A stretch of DNA of 64,000 nucleotides from Anaeramoeba ignava. Lineage: Eukaryota; Metamonada; Anaeramoebidae. The stretch's first letter is position 1; each line of letters begins with the position of its first letter. Both the position numbers and the translations under genes were made by a program. The DNA lies in contig JAPDFW010000070.1 in the NCBI GenBank assembly GCA_028826165.1, positions 1,557,501 through 1,621,500 of the forward strand, in the 5' to 3' direction. This document shows positions 12,397-23,044 of this stretch, piece by piece. The notes below the pieces were generated by a model. The model made no database searches. It was given only the letters and a program-made list of their open reading frames with translations, and was not told the origin of the DNA.

Positions 12397-13871
12397 ATGG
12401 AAACTTATTTAAATTTAGAAAAACTTTCAAATGATTTAAAAAATTTATTTCAAAATCAAAATCAAAATGAAAATGAAGAAAGTTATTTTGATTTTGAAAT
12501 AATTTGTGAACAAAATAAAATTTCATTTAAAACTCATAAATCAATTCTTTCTTCAAGAAGTGAATATTTTAAAACACTTTTTAAATCTAAAATGAAAGAA
12601 TATCAAGAAAATAAATTAATTTTAAAAGATGTTTCAAGTTCAATTCTATTTTCAATTTTGAATTATTTTTATTCAGGAAAAATTGAAATTAATTTAGAAA
12701 ATGCAATTCAAATTTTAATTTTTTCATCAAAATATTTAATTGATGATTTAATTAAAATTTCTTCAAATTTTATCAAAAAGAATTTACAAATTGAAACTAT
12801 TATTGATGTTCTTAAATTATCCGAATCAATGAAAATAAATGAATTATTAGAATCTTGTTATCAATTTATTTCGAAAATCTTAAAAAATTTATTAAAACTT
12901 CATTTTTTCTTGAACTTGAAGAAAATCATTTAAATTTAATATTATCAAATGATAATATTTTAATAAATGAATTTAAAATATTTCAATCAATAATAAAATG
13001 GGGAAAACATAAATCAAATATTAATCAAATAAAAGAAAATGAAAAACTTGAAAAAGAAGAAAAAGAAAAAATTCAAAATCAAATTTCAAATATTATTCAA
13101 AAAATCAGATTTATTGATTTTTCTAAAAAAGAACTTACAGATACTTTGAAACAAAATTTAATTCCAAATCAAATTTCACAAAAATTAAATAATTTACTTA
13201 AATTAAAAACTAATAGAAACAAAAAAGAAATAAAAGAATTAATTAAAAAAGAAAAATCAAAATCAAACATTTTCAAAACAAGATTTCATTTTGAATCAAC
13301 AATTATTAAAAAAGTTGAACATTACAATAAATTAAAAAAATGGATAAATGATGATAAATTCTTTTCCAAAATGAAATTAAGATATTCAGCAAAAATAGAT
13401 GGATTTGATTGTAAAAAATGGCATGATAGATGTGATAATCAAGGAAAAACATTAATTATTATCAAAACAAAAGATAATTTTATTTTTGGAGGATTTACTC
13501 AAGTTGGATTTTCAACTGATAAATCAAAATGGAGTTATCTTTCTCCTTTTTCTTCTAAAGGAGGTTGGATTAAAGATTCAAATGCATTTATTTTTTCATT
13601 AAGAAATGATAAGAATGATAGAAAATCAGAGAAATTTTCAATTCAAGAAGGAAAAGAAAAAGTTGCAATTTTTTATAGTGAAAAAGAAGGACCAATTTTT
13701 GGAGGAAGTGGTTATGATTTGTATTTAAATTCTGAATTGCAACCTGGTTATACCTTCTTTGGTTCTACTTATATTCTCCCTCAAGGTATTTCCAACAAGG
13801 AACAATCTCAAAGTTATTTGGCTGGTTCTTTATATAATTGGGAAGTTGATGAACTTGAAACATTTTTTTAA
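12397..13871 (+). pseudogene. BTB-BACK-TLDc protein, copy E (one frameshift)
   Basis: The start METYLNLEKLSNDLKN is shared by all four copies. The order is BTB (about residues 28-130: FDFEIICEQNK...THKSILSSRSEYFKTLF), BACK (ELEENHLNLILSND... FQSIIKWGKH), a Lys/Glu linker, and a TLDc domain (WHDRCDNQGKTLIIIKTKD, FIFGGFTQVGF, NAFIFSLRND, SYLAGS, NWEVDELETFF). TLDc proteins interact with V-ATPase or oxidative-stress pathways in other eukaryotes. The role of the BTB-TLDc combination is unknown. One base is missing near 12870-12885 (TTATTTCGAAAATC against TTATTTTCAAAAATC in the other copies), so the frame breaks between BTB and BACK. The TLDc part is intact, and its sequence diverges most from the other copies. 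Confidence 0.78.
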
Positions 13872-14188
13872 AATTCAATTTTCTTTCTTTTTTCTTTTTC
13901 AAAATATTTTCATTTCATTTTCCAAATTAAAATTAAAATTAAATCAATATTTTTATTTGATTAAAAAAAATAAAGAATAAAAAAAAAGTGGAACATATTA
14001 ATTTCATTTATTAAAATTAAAATTAAAATCAAAATTAAAATTAAAATTAAAATTTAAATCAAAATTAAAATTCAAAATCAAAATTAAAATTAAAATTAAA
14101 ATTAAAATTAAAATTAAAATTAAAATTAAAATCAAAATTAAAATTAAAATTCCAAAAATCATTTTTTTCATTTTTTTTCTTTTCAAAA
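13872..14188. repeat. Shared 3' flank of copy E plus AAAATT/AAAATC hexamers
   Basis: 13872-13980 is nearly identical to the 3' flank of copy F (19601-19710), showing that E and F duplicated with their downstream DNA. 14010-14155 is another AAAATT/AAAATC hexamer block. The last 30 bases are the TTTTTTTCATTTTTTTTC promoter motif of copy C. Confidence 0.8.
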
Positions 14189-15930
14189 ATGAATGATTGT
14201 TTATTTTTTGGTTCAAATCAAAATCCAATACTTATCAAAAATGAACCAAATAAAATAACAAAACCAATTCAATTTAAATTTGAAAATGAAAATGAAAATG
14301 AAAATGAAAATGAAAAACAAATTAAACAAATTTTATCAAATAAATTTTCAATAATTTTCCTTTTTAAAAATGGAAAAGCAATAGAATATTTAAGTGAAAA
14401 AGGTTCAAAACAAAATACTGAAAAAATCCAAATTGAAAATATTCAAAAAGTAACTGTTGGTCTTGAAAATGAAGCTATTTTAACAAAAGAAGGAAATGTA
14501 TTTGCCAAAGGAGAATATATTAATCCAGAAAATTCATATGAATTTATCAATGTTTCATCATTAATTGAAGATAAAATGATAGAATAATTCAAGATATTGT
14601 TTCTGGATGGGATTCAATTTACTTATTAACTTCAAATCAAAATGTTTATGGAATTGGTTCAAATGAATATGGTCAACTTGGTTTTGATTCTGAAACACTT
14701 AAAGAAACAGAAAAACCAATTTTAATGATGAAAAATGTTTCTAAAATATTTTCAGGAAATTCTTCAAATCATGTTTTTCTTTTAAATTCAAATCAAGAAT
14801 TATTTGGATGTGGATATAAATCATATGGTCAACTTGGATTAGGAGAATCAAGAAAGAAATAAAAATCCAAAAATTAACCAAAATCCAAAATATTCCAAAA
14901 GGCAAAATAATTGATATTCAATGTGGATTTGAACATTCAATAATGCTGATTGAAAATGAAAATGAAAATCCAAAAAGAAAACTTTATTCATGTGGAGATT
15001 ATAGATATACTGAAATCAAATCATCTTTATTTGAAAATGATGATATTATTCTTGATTTTTCTGGTGGAAATACTCATACTTTGATTTTAACATCAAAATC
15101 AAAACTAATAGGATTTGGAAATAATTTTTATGGTCAATTAGGAACTGGAAATACAGAAGAACATTTAATTCCAATTAGAATTAAACTTCCTAAATTAAGA
15201 TTTAATGAAGATATTTCTAATTATCATATTTCTTGTGGAGGATACAAATCATTTCTTTATTATTCTCTTTCTTTTTCCAATCTTGAAGAAGATTTGATAA
15301 AATTATTTAGAAGAAAAGAATTTTGTGATATTTCATTTAAAACAGAAAATGGAGAAATAATCAAAGCTCATAAATTAATATTGAAATATAGATTAAAAAA
15401 TCAAAATGAAATTGAAAAACTTCAAGAAATTATTTCAAAAAAATCAATTAAAGAATCAAATCAAATATTTGAAATGATTTATTCAAACAGAATAATAAAT
15501 CCAAAATTATATTCTGAAATTAAAGAAATTATAAATTCAAATGAAAAAATTGAAGAAACAATGAAAAGAATTTATTTAAATGAAAATGAAAATGAAAATG
15601 AAAAAGATTTTATAATTGAAAGAAAAGAAAAACAATATAAATTTCCAAAATTAATATTAATAATGAGAAGTGAATTATATCGAGGAATGTTTTTATCTGT
15701 AACAGAAGATAAATCTAATAAAGTTACAGATTATAGTGAATTAAGTAATAAATCATTTCAAATATTTGAATATTGGATTTATTCAAATCAAATTAAAGAA
15801 ATTCAAATTACACAAGAAATAATTAATGAAATTAAAATTGAATTGATTATTTTCAATTAAATCAAACAAATCCAAATTTATTTGATTTATTAATTAACAA
15901 ATTTAATAATCAAAACCAAAATCAAAAATC
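14189..15930 (+). pseudogene. RCC1-BTB protein, copy C (at least three frame breaks)
   Basis: Begins MNDCLFFGSNQNPILIKN and keeps the RCC1 and split-BTB order. Breaks seen by comparison with A, B and D are: one A missing near 14573 (GATAAAATGATAG against GATAAAAATGATAG); AGAAAGAAATAAAAATC near 14855-14870, where the others have AGAAAAGAAACAAAAATC, giving a shift and a TAA; and a missing base near 15838 that replaces the C-terminal IGIDYFQLNQTNPN end with a short out-of-frame tail. The middle part, 14943-15820, is open. Each lesion lies in or next to an A run. Confidence 0.75.
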
Positions 15931-16135
15931 AAAATTAAAATTAAAATTAAAATTAAAAATAAAATTAAAATTAAAATTAAAATTAAAATTAAAATTAAAA
16001 TTAAAATTAAAATTAAAATTAAAATTAAAATTAAAATTAAAATTAAAATTAAAATTAAAATTAAAATTAAAATTAAAATTAAAATTAAAAATCAAAATTA
16101 AAATTAAAATTAAAATTAAAATTAAAAATCCAAAA
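15931..16135. repeat. AAAATT hexamer spacer between copies C and D
   Basis: About 200 bases of nearly perfect AAAATT hexamers followed by the TCATTTTTTTTCTTTTCAAAA promoter-like stretch of copy D. Confidence 0.9.
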
Positions 16136-16165
16136 TCATTTTTTTCATTTTTTTTCTTTTCAAAA

Positions 16166-17875
16166 ATGAATGATTGTTTATTTTTTGGTTCAAATAAAAA
16201 AACCAATTCAATTTAAATTTGAAAATGAAAATGAAAATGAAAATGAAAAACAAATTAAACAAATTTCAACAGGAAATTTTTCAACAATTTTCCTTTTTAA
16301 AAATGGAAAAGCAATAGAATATTCAAATGAAGACGATTTAAATCAAAATACTGAAAAAATCCAAATTGAAAATATTCAAAAAGTAACTGTTGGTTATGAA
16401 AATGAAGCTATTTTAACAAAAGAAGGAAATGTATTTGCCAAAGGAAAATATATTAATCCAAAAACCCAAAAGAATTTATCAATATTTCATCATTAATTGA
16501 AGATAAAAATGATAGAATAATTCAAGATGTTGTTTCTGGACACAGTTCAATTTACTTATTAACTTCAAATCAAAATGTTTATGGAATTGGTTCAAATAAA
16601 TATGGTCAACTTGGTTTTGATTCTGAAACACTTAAAGAAACAGAAAAACCAATTTTAATGATGAAAAATGTTTCTAAAATATTTTCAGGAAATTCTTCAT
16701 ATCATGTTTTTCTTTTAAATTCAAACCAAGAATTATTTGGATGTGGTAATAATAGTGGTCAACTTGGATTAGGAAAATCAAGAAGAAAAGAAACCAAAAT
16801 CAAAAAATTAACCAAAATCCAAAATATTCCAAAAGGTAAAATAATTGATATTCAATGTGGATATGCTTATTCAATAATGATGATTGAAAATGAAAATCAA
16901 AATCCAAAAAGAAAACTTTATTCATGTGGATATTGGAATTTACTGAAATCAAATCATCTTTATTTGAAAATGATGATAATATTCTTGATTTTTCTGTTGG
17001 TGGATATACTCATACTTTGATTTTAACATCAAAATCAAAACTAATAGGATTTGGAAATAATGATTTTGGTCAATTAGGAACTGGAGATACAAAATATCAA
17101 TTAATTCCAATTCAAATTGAACTTCCTAAATTAAGATTTAATGAAGATATTTCTAATTATCATATTTCTTGTGGAGGATTCAAATCATTTCTTTATTATT
17201 CTCCTTCTTTTTCCAATCTTGAAGAAGATTTGATAAAATTATTTGAAAGAAAAGAATTTTGTAATATTTCATTTAAAACAGAAAATGGAGAAATAATCAA
17301 AGCTCATAAATTAATATTGAAATATAGATTAAATCAAAATCAAAATGAAATTGAAAAACTTCAAGAAATTATTTCAAAAAAATCAATTAAAGAATCAAAT
17401 CAAATATTTGAAATGATTTATTCAAACAGAATAATAAATCCAAAATTATATTCTGAAATTAAAGAAATTATAAATTCAAATGAAAAAATTGAAGAAACAA
17501 TGAAAAGAATTTATTTAAATGAAAATGAAAATGAAAATGAAAAAGATTTTATAATTGAAAGAAAAGAAAAACAATATAAATTTCCCAAAATTAATATTAA
17601 TAATGAGAAGTGAATTATATCGAGGAATGTTTTTATCTGTAACAGAAGATAAATCTAATAAAGTTACAGATTATAGTGAATTAAGTAATAAATCATTTCA
17701 AATATTTGAATATTGGATTTATTCAAATCAAATTAAAGATGGAATTAAAATTACAAAAGAAATCATTGATGAAATTGAAATTGGAATTGATTATTTTCAA
17801 TTAAATCAAACAAATCCAAATTTATTTGATTTATTAATTAACAAATTTCAAAATCAAAATCAAAATCAAAATTAA
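16166..17875 (+). pseudogene. RCC1-BTB protein, copy D (four frame breaks)
   Basis: The ATG at 16166 reads MNDCLFFGSN. A deletion of about 40 bases then joins TCAAAT directly to AAAAAAACC, removing the codons for QNPxLIKNxPNKI and shifting the frame. Further lesions are a missing base near 16465 (AAAAACCC against AATAACCC), a missing G near 16936 (TATTGGAATTT against TATTGGGAATTT), and an extra C near 17583 (TTTCCCAAAA). RCC1 blades (GCGNNSGQLGLG, IGFGNNDFGQLGTGD) and both BTB pieces are recognisable between breaks. It is followed by TLDc copy F, as B is by E. Confidence 0.75.
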
Positions 17876-18090
17876 AATTAAAATTAAAATTAAAATTAAA
17901 ATCAAAATTAAAATTAAAATTAAAATTAAAATTAAAATCAAAATTAAAATTAAAATCAAAATTAAAATTAAAATTAAAATTAAAATTAAAATTAAAATTA
18001 AAATTAAAATTAAAATTCAAAATTAAAATCAAAATTAAAATTAAAATTAAAAATTAAAATTAAAATTAAAATTAAAATCAAAATTAAATT
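17876..18090. repeat. AAAATT/AAAATC hexamer spacer between copies D and F
   Basis: About 215 bases of AAAATT with regular AAAATC units. It is continuous with the (NQ)n coding tail of copy D, whose stop codon is the first TTAAAA unit. Confidence 0.9.
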
Positions 18091-18132
18091 CATTTTTTTC
18101 ATTTTTTCAAATTTTTAAATTTTTAAATAAAA

Positions 18133-19600
18133 ATGGAAACTTATTTAAATTTAGAAAAACTTTCAAATGATTTAAAAAATTTATTTCAAAATCAAAATCA
18201 AAATGAAAATGAAGAAGAAAGTTATTTTGATTTTGAAATAATTTGTGAACAAAATAAAATTTCATTTAAAACTCATAAATCAATTCTTTCTTCAAGAAGT
18301 GAATATTTTAAAACTCTTTTTAAATCTAAAATGAAAGAATATCAAGAAAATAAATTAATTTTAAAAGATGTTTCAAGTTCAATTCTATTTTCAATTTTGA
18401 ATTATTTTTATTCAGGAAAAATTGAAATTAATTTAGAAAATGCAATTCAAATTTTAATTTTTTCATCAAAATATTTAATTGATGATTTAATTCAAATTTG
18501 TTCAAAATTTATCAAAAAGAATTTACAAATTGAAACTATTATTGATGTTATTAAATTATCTGAATCAATGAAAATAAATAAATTATTAGAATCTTGTTAT
18601 AAATTTATTTTGAAAAATTTTAAAAAATTTATTAAAACTTCATTTTTTCTTGAACTTGAAGAAAATCATTTAAATTCAATTTTATCAAATGATTATAATT
18701 TAATAAATGAATTTAAAATATTTCAATCAATAATAAAATGGGGAAAACATAAATCAAATATTAATCAAATAAAAGAAAATGAAAAACTTGAAAAAGAAGA
18801 AAAAGAAAAAATTCAAGATCAAATTTCAAATATTATTCAAAAAATCAGATTTATTGATTTTTCTAAAAAAGAACTTACAGATACTTTGAAACAAAATTTA
18901 ATTCCAAATCAAATTTCACAAAAATTAAATAATTTACTTAAATTAAAAACTAATAAAAACAAAAGAAATAAAAGAATTAATTGAAAAAGAAAAATCAAAA
19001 TCAAACATTTTCAAAACAAGATTTCATTTTAAATCAACAATTATTAAAAAAGTTGAACATTACAATAAATTAAAAAAATGGATAAATGATGATAAATTCT
19101 TTTCCAATTTAATATTAATATATTCAGCAAAAATAGATGGATTTGATTGTAGAAAATGGCATGATAGATGTGATAATCAAGAAAATTTATTAGTTCTTAT
19201 TAAAACAAAAGATAATTTTATTTTTGGAGGATTTACTCAAGTTGGATTTACAACTGATAAATCAGAATGGGAGAATGATCGAGGATATGGTTGGGGAAAT
19301 ATTCCTGATCCAAATGCATTTATTTTTCATTAAGAAATGATAAAAACAATCGAAAACCAAAAAAATTCCCTGTTAATGAAGGTGATGAAGAAATTGCTCT
19401 TAGTTATGATCCAGATTGGGGTCCAAGTTTTGGAGATGAAGATATTTATTTAAATCGTACATTAACATCAGGTACTTCCAAATTGGGTTGTAGTTACAAA
19501 TTTGCCTAAAGGAATTAAATCTAGAACAAATGAAGCTAAAAGTTATTTAGCTGGTTCTTATGATAAATGGGAAGTTGATGAACTTGAAACATTTTTTTAA
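18133..19600 (+). pseudogene. BTB-BACK-TLDc protein, copy F (three frameshifts)
   Basis: Open from METYLNLEKL through BTB and BACK for 283 residues. Then AACAAAAGAAAT near 18958-18970, against AACAAAAAAGAAAT in copy E, removes two bases and ends the frame. Downstream, one T is missing near 19325 (TTTATTTTTCATT against TTTATTTTTTCATT) and one T is gained near 19503 (ACAAATTTGCC against ACAAATTGCC) inside the TLDc region. The TLDc signature (WHDRCDNQ, FIFGGFTQVGF, NAFIF, SYLAGS) is still readable across frames. The 3' flank is shared with copy E. Confidence 0.77.
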
Positions 19601-20116
19601 AATTCAATTTTCTTTCTTTTTTCTTTTTCAAAATATTTTCATTTCATTTTCCAAATTAAAATTAAAATTAAATCAATATTTTTATTTGATTAAAAAAAAT
19701 AAAGAATAAAATGAAATTTGAGAAATAATTCTAAAATATTTCTTTTAAGAATTCAAATATAATATCAATTTCAAATTTAAATCAAATTTAATATTAATTT
19801 TGAAAAGAAAAATAAAAACAAAAAAAGTCGTCCACTTTGAAGCAAAAAAAAAAATGGATAAAAAAAATAAGTTGTCGAATTTTATTAATTATCAAAAAAA
19901 TTTTTTTTTTCTTCACTTTTCTTTTTTTTTTTTTTTTGAATATTAATTAATTTAAAACAAATTTCCTTTCTAAAATTACTTTCTTTCTTATTTTCTTTAA
20001 AATCCACTTTTTGAAAAACTTATCATTTTCTTTTTTTTTTTCTTTAATTTAAACAAACAAAAAGAATCCCAAAAAATCAAAATAAAAGAAACAAAAAAGA
20101 AAAAAGAAAAAAGAAA
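19601..20116. other. Intergenic region, no gene seen
   Basis: The first 110 bases duplicate the flank of copy E. The rest is A/T-rich with no open frame resembling a protein. It holds several T or A runs and one small near-palindrome around 19828-19845 (AAAGTCGTCCACTTT). The segment from 19905 onward is T-rich and probably the promoter of the next gene. Confidence 0.5.
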
Positions 20117-21256
20117 ATGATTACAAGAGATGATATTTTCGAAAGTTTATTTGAAGGATTTTCTGATCTATCAACTCTATTAAATAATAATTTAAGAGAA
20201 GAAATTCGTTCTTCTTTACAAGAAAAAAGAGAAGAATTTTATTTCTCTTCAATTCAATCTCCAAATCAAATAAATCCAAATCAAATAAATCCAAATAAAA
20301 TAAATCCAAATCAAATAAATAAAATAAATCAAATAAATCCAAATCAAGTAAATTCAAATCAAATAAATCCAAATCAAATAAATCAAATAAATCAAATAAA
20401 TCAAAGAAATAAAATAAATCAAATAAATTCAAATCAAATAAATCCAAATCAAATAAATCCAAATCAAAGAAATAAAATAAATTCAAATCAAATAAATCCA
20501 AATCAAAGAAATAAAATAAATAAAATAAATCAAATAAATCCAAATAAAATAAATTCAAATCAAATAAATTCAAATCAAATAAATTCAAATCAAATAAATT
20601 CAAATCAAAGAAATCCAAATCAAATAAATTCAAATCAAAGAAATCAAAGAAATCAAATAAATAAAATAAATCAAATAAATTCAAATCAAATAAATCCAAA
20701 TCAAATAAATAAAATAAATCAAAAAATAAATCAAATAAATCAAATAAATCAAATAAATCAAATAAATCCAAATCAAATAAATCAAAGAACAAAAAGAAAA
20801 TATTTAAATGAAAATGAATCAAGTGAATCAAATGAAAATGAATCAAGTGAATCAAATGAAAATGAATCAAATGAAAATATATCAAGTCAAACTGAATCAA
20901 ATCAATCAAGTCAAATTCATCAACAACAAATCAAAAAACAGAAAATTAAAAGAAGAACTCCAAAAATTGGATATAAAATTGATGAAATTGCTTCACAACA
21001 TCCAGAATGGTTTGAAGGTTGGGATCCAAATACTTACAAAAATTTTAAAGAAAAAGGAATTGTTCCAGATAGAATATTCATTAAAGATGAGGCAATTTTT
21101 CTTTTGGCAAATCTTGATCCTTCAAGCAAAAAAAAAACTGCAAAGTGGAAAAACAAAAGGAAAGTTGTGACTCAAATTCTTGCAAATGAGATGGAAATGG
21201 TAAATACAGAACATCCATTCAAAAGATATGGAATAGTTAGAGTTAAAAGAAAATAA
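20117..21256 (+). CDS. Unrecognised protein with a long Asn-Gln-Ile-Asn repeat and a conserved-looking basic C-terminus
   Basis: A single-exon open frame of 379 residues from MITRDDIFESLFEGFSDL. Residues about 50-230 are a repeat of NQIN, PNQIN, SNQIN and KINQIN units. Next come an NESSESNE acidic tract, a QQQIKKQKIKRR basic patch that could be a nuclear localisation signal, and about 100 residues of normal complexity at the C-terminus (PKIGYKIDEIASQHPEW, FEGWDPNTYKNFKEKGIVPD, AKWKNKRKVVTQILANEM, HPFKRYGIVRVKRK). I do not recognise this last domain. Its basic, tryptophan-containing composition and the NLS-like patch suggest a nucleic-acid-binding role, but that is inference. The opposite strand is also open across the repeat but only encodes Asp/Leu/Phe repeats. 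Confidence 0.7.
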   Translation: MITRDDIFESLFEGFSDLSTLLNNNLREEIRSSLQEKREEFYFSSIQSPNQINPNQINPNKINPNQINKINQINPNQVNSNQINPNQINQINQINQRNKINQINSNQINPNQINPNQRNKINSNQINPNQRNKINKINQINPNKINSNQINSNQINSNQINSNQRNPNQINSNQRNQRNQINKINQINSNQINPNQINKINQKINQINQINQINQINPNQINQRTKRKYLNENESSESNENESSESNENESNENISSQTESNQSSQIHQQQIKKQKIKRRTPKIGYKIDEIASQHPEWFEGWDPNTYKNFKEKGIVPDRIFIKDEAIFLLANLDPSSKKKTAKWKNKRKVVTQILANEMEMVNTEHPFKRYGIVRVKRK

Positions 21257-21501
21257 ATTCTTTCTTTCTTGATATTTTGCAATAATCATTTTGTTTTTTT
21301 TTTTGTTAATATGTTTATTTTGAAATTAATTTAATTTCTTTGTATTTTTTTGATTTTGATTTGGAGAAATTTTGAATAATTAAATTTTGGATCGTTCTTC
21401 TTTTTTATTTTGGAAAAAAATTTTTATTCTATTTGATCTTTTTGCTTTTTGTTTTTTGTGAGAAAAAAAAAAAAAGAAAAGAAAAGAAAATAAAAGAAAA
21501 T

Positions 21502-22968
21502 CTAATTTGAAATTTTAAGAATAATTTGCTTCACAGTTTGATCTGCAGAAGCTGTTAATAAGTTTTGTGAATCAAGCCAATCAATATCCAAAATTTTCTC
21601 TGAATTTCTTTTCAAAGTAAATAAGGGAATTTTAGTTCGAATATCCCAAATCTTAACTGAACCATCATAAGAACCTGAAGCAAAAACAAAATCAGAATTT
21701 GGTTTCCATTTAAGAGAACTTATCCAACTTGTATGACTTTTAAAAAGAGTTTTTATAACACAACTTTCTTCTGAATTTGATGGAATTCTGTTATCCCATA
21801 ATCTAATGATTCCATCACTATGTCCAGTAAGAAGAAGTTCTGATTCTTTGCGAGTTTGATTTTGATTTTGATTTTGATTTTGATTTGATTCAAAATTTAG
21901 ATAGGGATATTCATATTGATTATAATGTAAACAATGAATAGTGTTTTTTGAAAATGCTTCCCAAACAAGTGATTGTTTTTCTACATCCCATTTCTTTATT
22001 GTGTAATCATATGATGTTGTATAGATTGAAGATTGTGATGGCCAAATAGCGGCTGAAACAGCCTGAGTGTGTCCTCGTAAGGAAGCAATTGGGGTATTAT
22101 TTTCAATGATTTTGTTTTCATTTTGATTTTCATTTTGATTTTCTTCTTGATTTTCTTCTTGATTTTGATATTCATTTTTCTTATCGTTAATATCCCAAAT
22201 AAAACAAAGTGAATCATTTCCACAACTACAAAAAAGATTTCTTTTAGGATTCAAAGCAATATCATTAATTCCTTCAGAATGACCAATAAATTTTGTTAAA
22301 ATTGAATATGAGTTTAAATTTGAGGAAATTTTCCAAAGAATAATTTGCTCATCAAGTGAAGCACTAAGTAATAAATGATATTTTTGATTTGAGATATTTT
22401 CATTGAATTTAAGCCATTTAACAGATTTTATAGGCTTTGAATGATGGGATAAAATTAAAGAAGGTTGTTCTTGATTTTGATTTTGATTTTGATTCAAATT
22501 AACATGAATTGGTTTTTTTTCTTCAATTTCATTTCCCTTTAATTTATATAAACCACTTTTCCAAATTCTAACTAAATTATCATAACAACCAGTTGCAAAA
22601 ATATTGAAACTATTTTTTCCATCAACTGCACTAACCCAATCATCATGAAGAAATTGATTAAATTGTTTTGGCTGAGGCAAAGCTGGAACATATTCAAGTG
22701 TAACTTGTTTTTCACTTGATAAATTTTTTTCATCCAAAAATTGTTTTAATGAAGTTCTTAAAAATTCTTCATTTATTAAAAATTCAAAAGGAATCGGTTT
22801 TTCTTTTCCAAGTAAATGATTAATCACTTCTGAAAGTCCATATCTTGTTAAACTCACTGGGATTTCAAATGGTGTTTCGATAACTTGATATTCTTTGTAT
22901 TTTGTTGTGAAAATTACTTGTACTGTTTCTGTTTGTTTTTTTTCTTCTGTTTCGTTTTCTATTTCCAT
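21502..22968 (-). CDS. WDR12: WDR12/Ytm1-type ribosome biogenesis WD-repeat protein
   Basis: Intronless, 488 residues, stop TAG. Residues about 17-105 form an NLE-type N-terminal domain (VQVIFTTKYKEYQVIETP ... FEFLINEEFLRTSLKQFL), ending in the hallmark YVPALPQPK. Seven WD40 repeats follow, beginning DDWVSAVDGKN, with units such as SASLDEQIILWK, SCGNDSLCFIWD, TTSYDYTIKKWD, TGHSDGIIRLWDNR and ASGSYDGSVKIWDIR, ending SADQTVKQ. In other eukaryotes this protein joins Pescadillo and BOP1 (the PeBoW complex) in 60S subunit maturation in the nucleolus. Three NQNQ/ENQN insertions sit in inter-blade loops. The gene is intact although flanked by broken array genes. It shares a 76-base divergent promoter with TLDc copy G. 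Confidence 0.92.
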   Translation of the reverse strand: MEIENETEEKKQTETVQVIFTTKYKEYQVIETPFEIPVSLTRYGLSEVINHLLGKEKPIPFEFLINEEFLRTSLKQFLDEKNLSSEKQVTLEYVPALPQPKQFNQFLHDDWVSAVDGKNSFNIFATGCYDNLVRIWKSGLYKLKGNEIEEKKPIHVNLNQNQNQNQEQPSLILSHHSKPIKSVKWLKFNENISNQKYHLLLSASLDEQIILWKISSNLNSYSILTKFIGHSEGINDIALNPKRNLFCSCGNDSLCFIWDINDKKNEYQNQEENQEENQNENQNENKIIENNTPIASLRGHTQAVSAAIWPSQSSIYTTSYDYTIKKWDVEKQSLVWEAFSKNTIHCLHYNQYEYPYLNFESNQNQNQNQNQTRKESELLLTGHSDGIIRLWDNRIPSNSEESCVIKTLFKSHTSWISSLKWKPNSDFVFASGSYDGSVKIWDIRTKIPLFTLKRNSEKILDIDWLDSQNLLTASADQTVKQIILKISN

Positions 22969-23044
22969 TTTATTTTAATAAAAATGAAAAAAATGAAAAA
23001 AATGAAAAAATGAAAATTTATTTTTTTTTAATTTTTAAATAAAA
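22969..23044. promoter_or_regulatory. Divergent promoter between WDR12 and TLDc copy G
   Basis: 76 bases holding four AAAAATGA units (TTTTTCAT for WDR12), then TTTTTTTTAATTTTTAAATAAAA ahead of the copy G ATG. The TTTTTAAATAAAAATG start context is identical in all TLDc copies. Confidence 0.45.

Noticed and set aside
19828..19845. Small near-palindrome AAAGTCGTCCACTTT as a terminator or structured RNA
   Set aside because: The stem is short and not repeated. A/T-rich background makes such matches frequent.
20121..20909. Minus-strand open frame of Asp-Leu-Phe repeats opposite the 20117 gene
   Set aside because: It is the antisense of the AATCAAATAAAT repeat and lacks any normal-complexity part.
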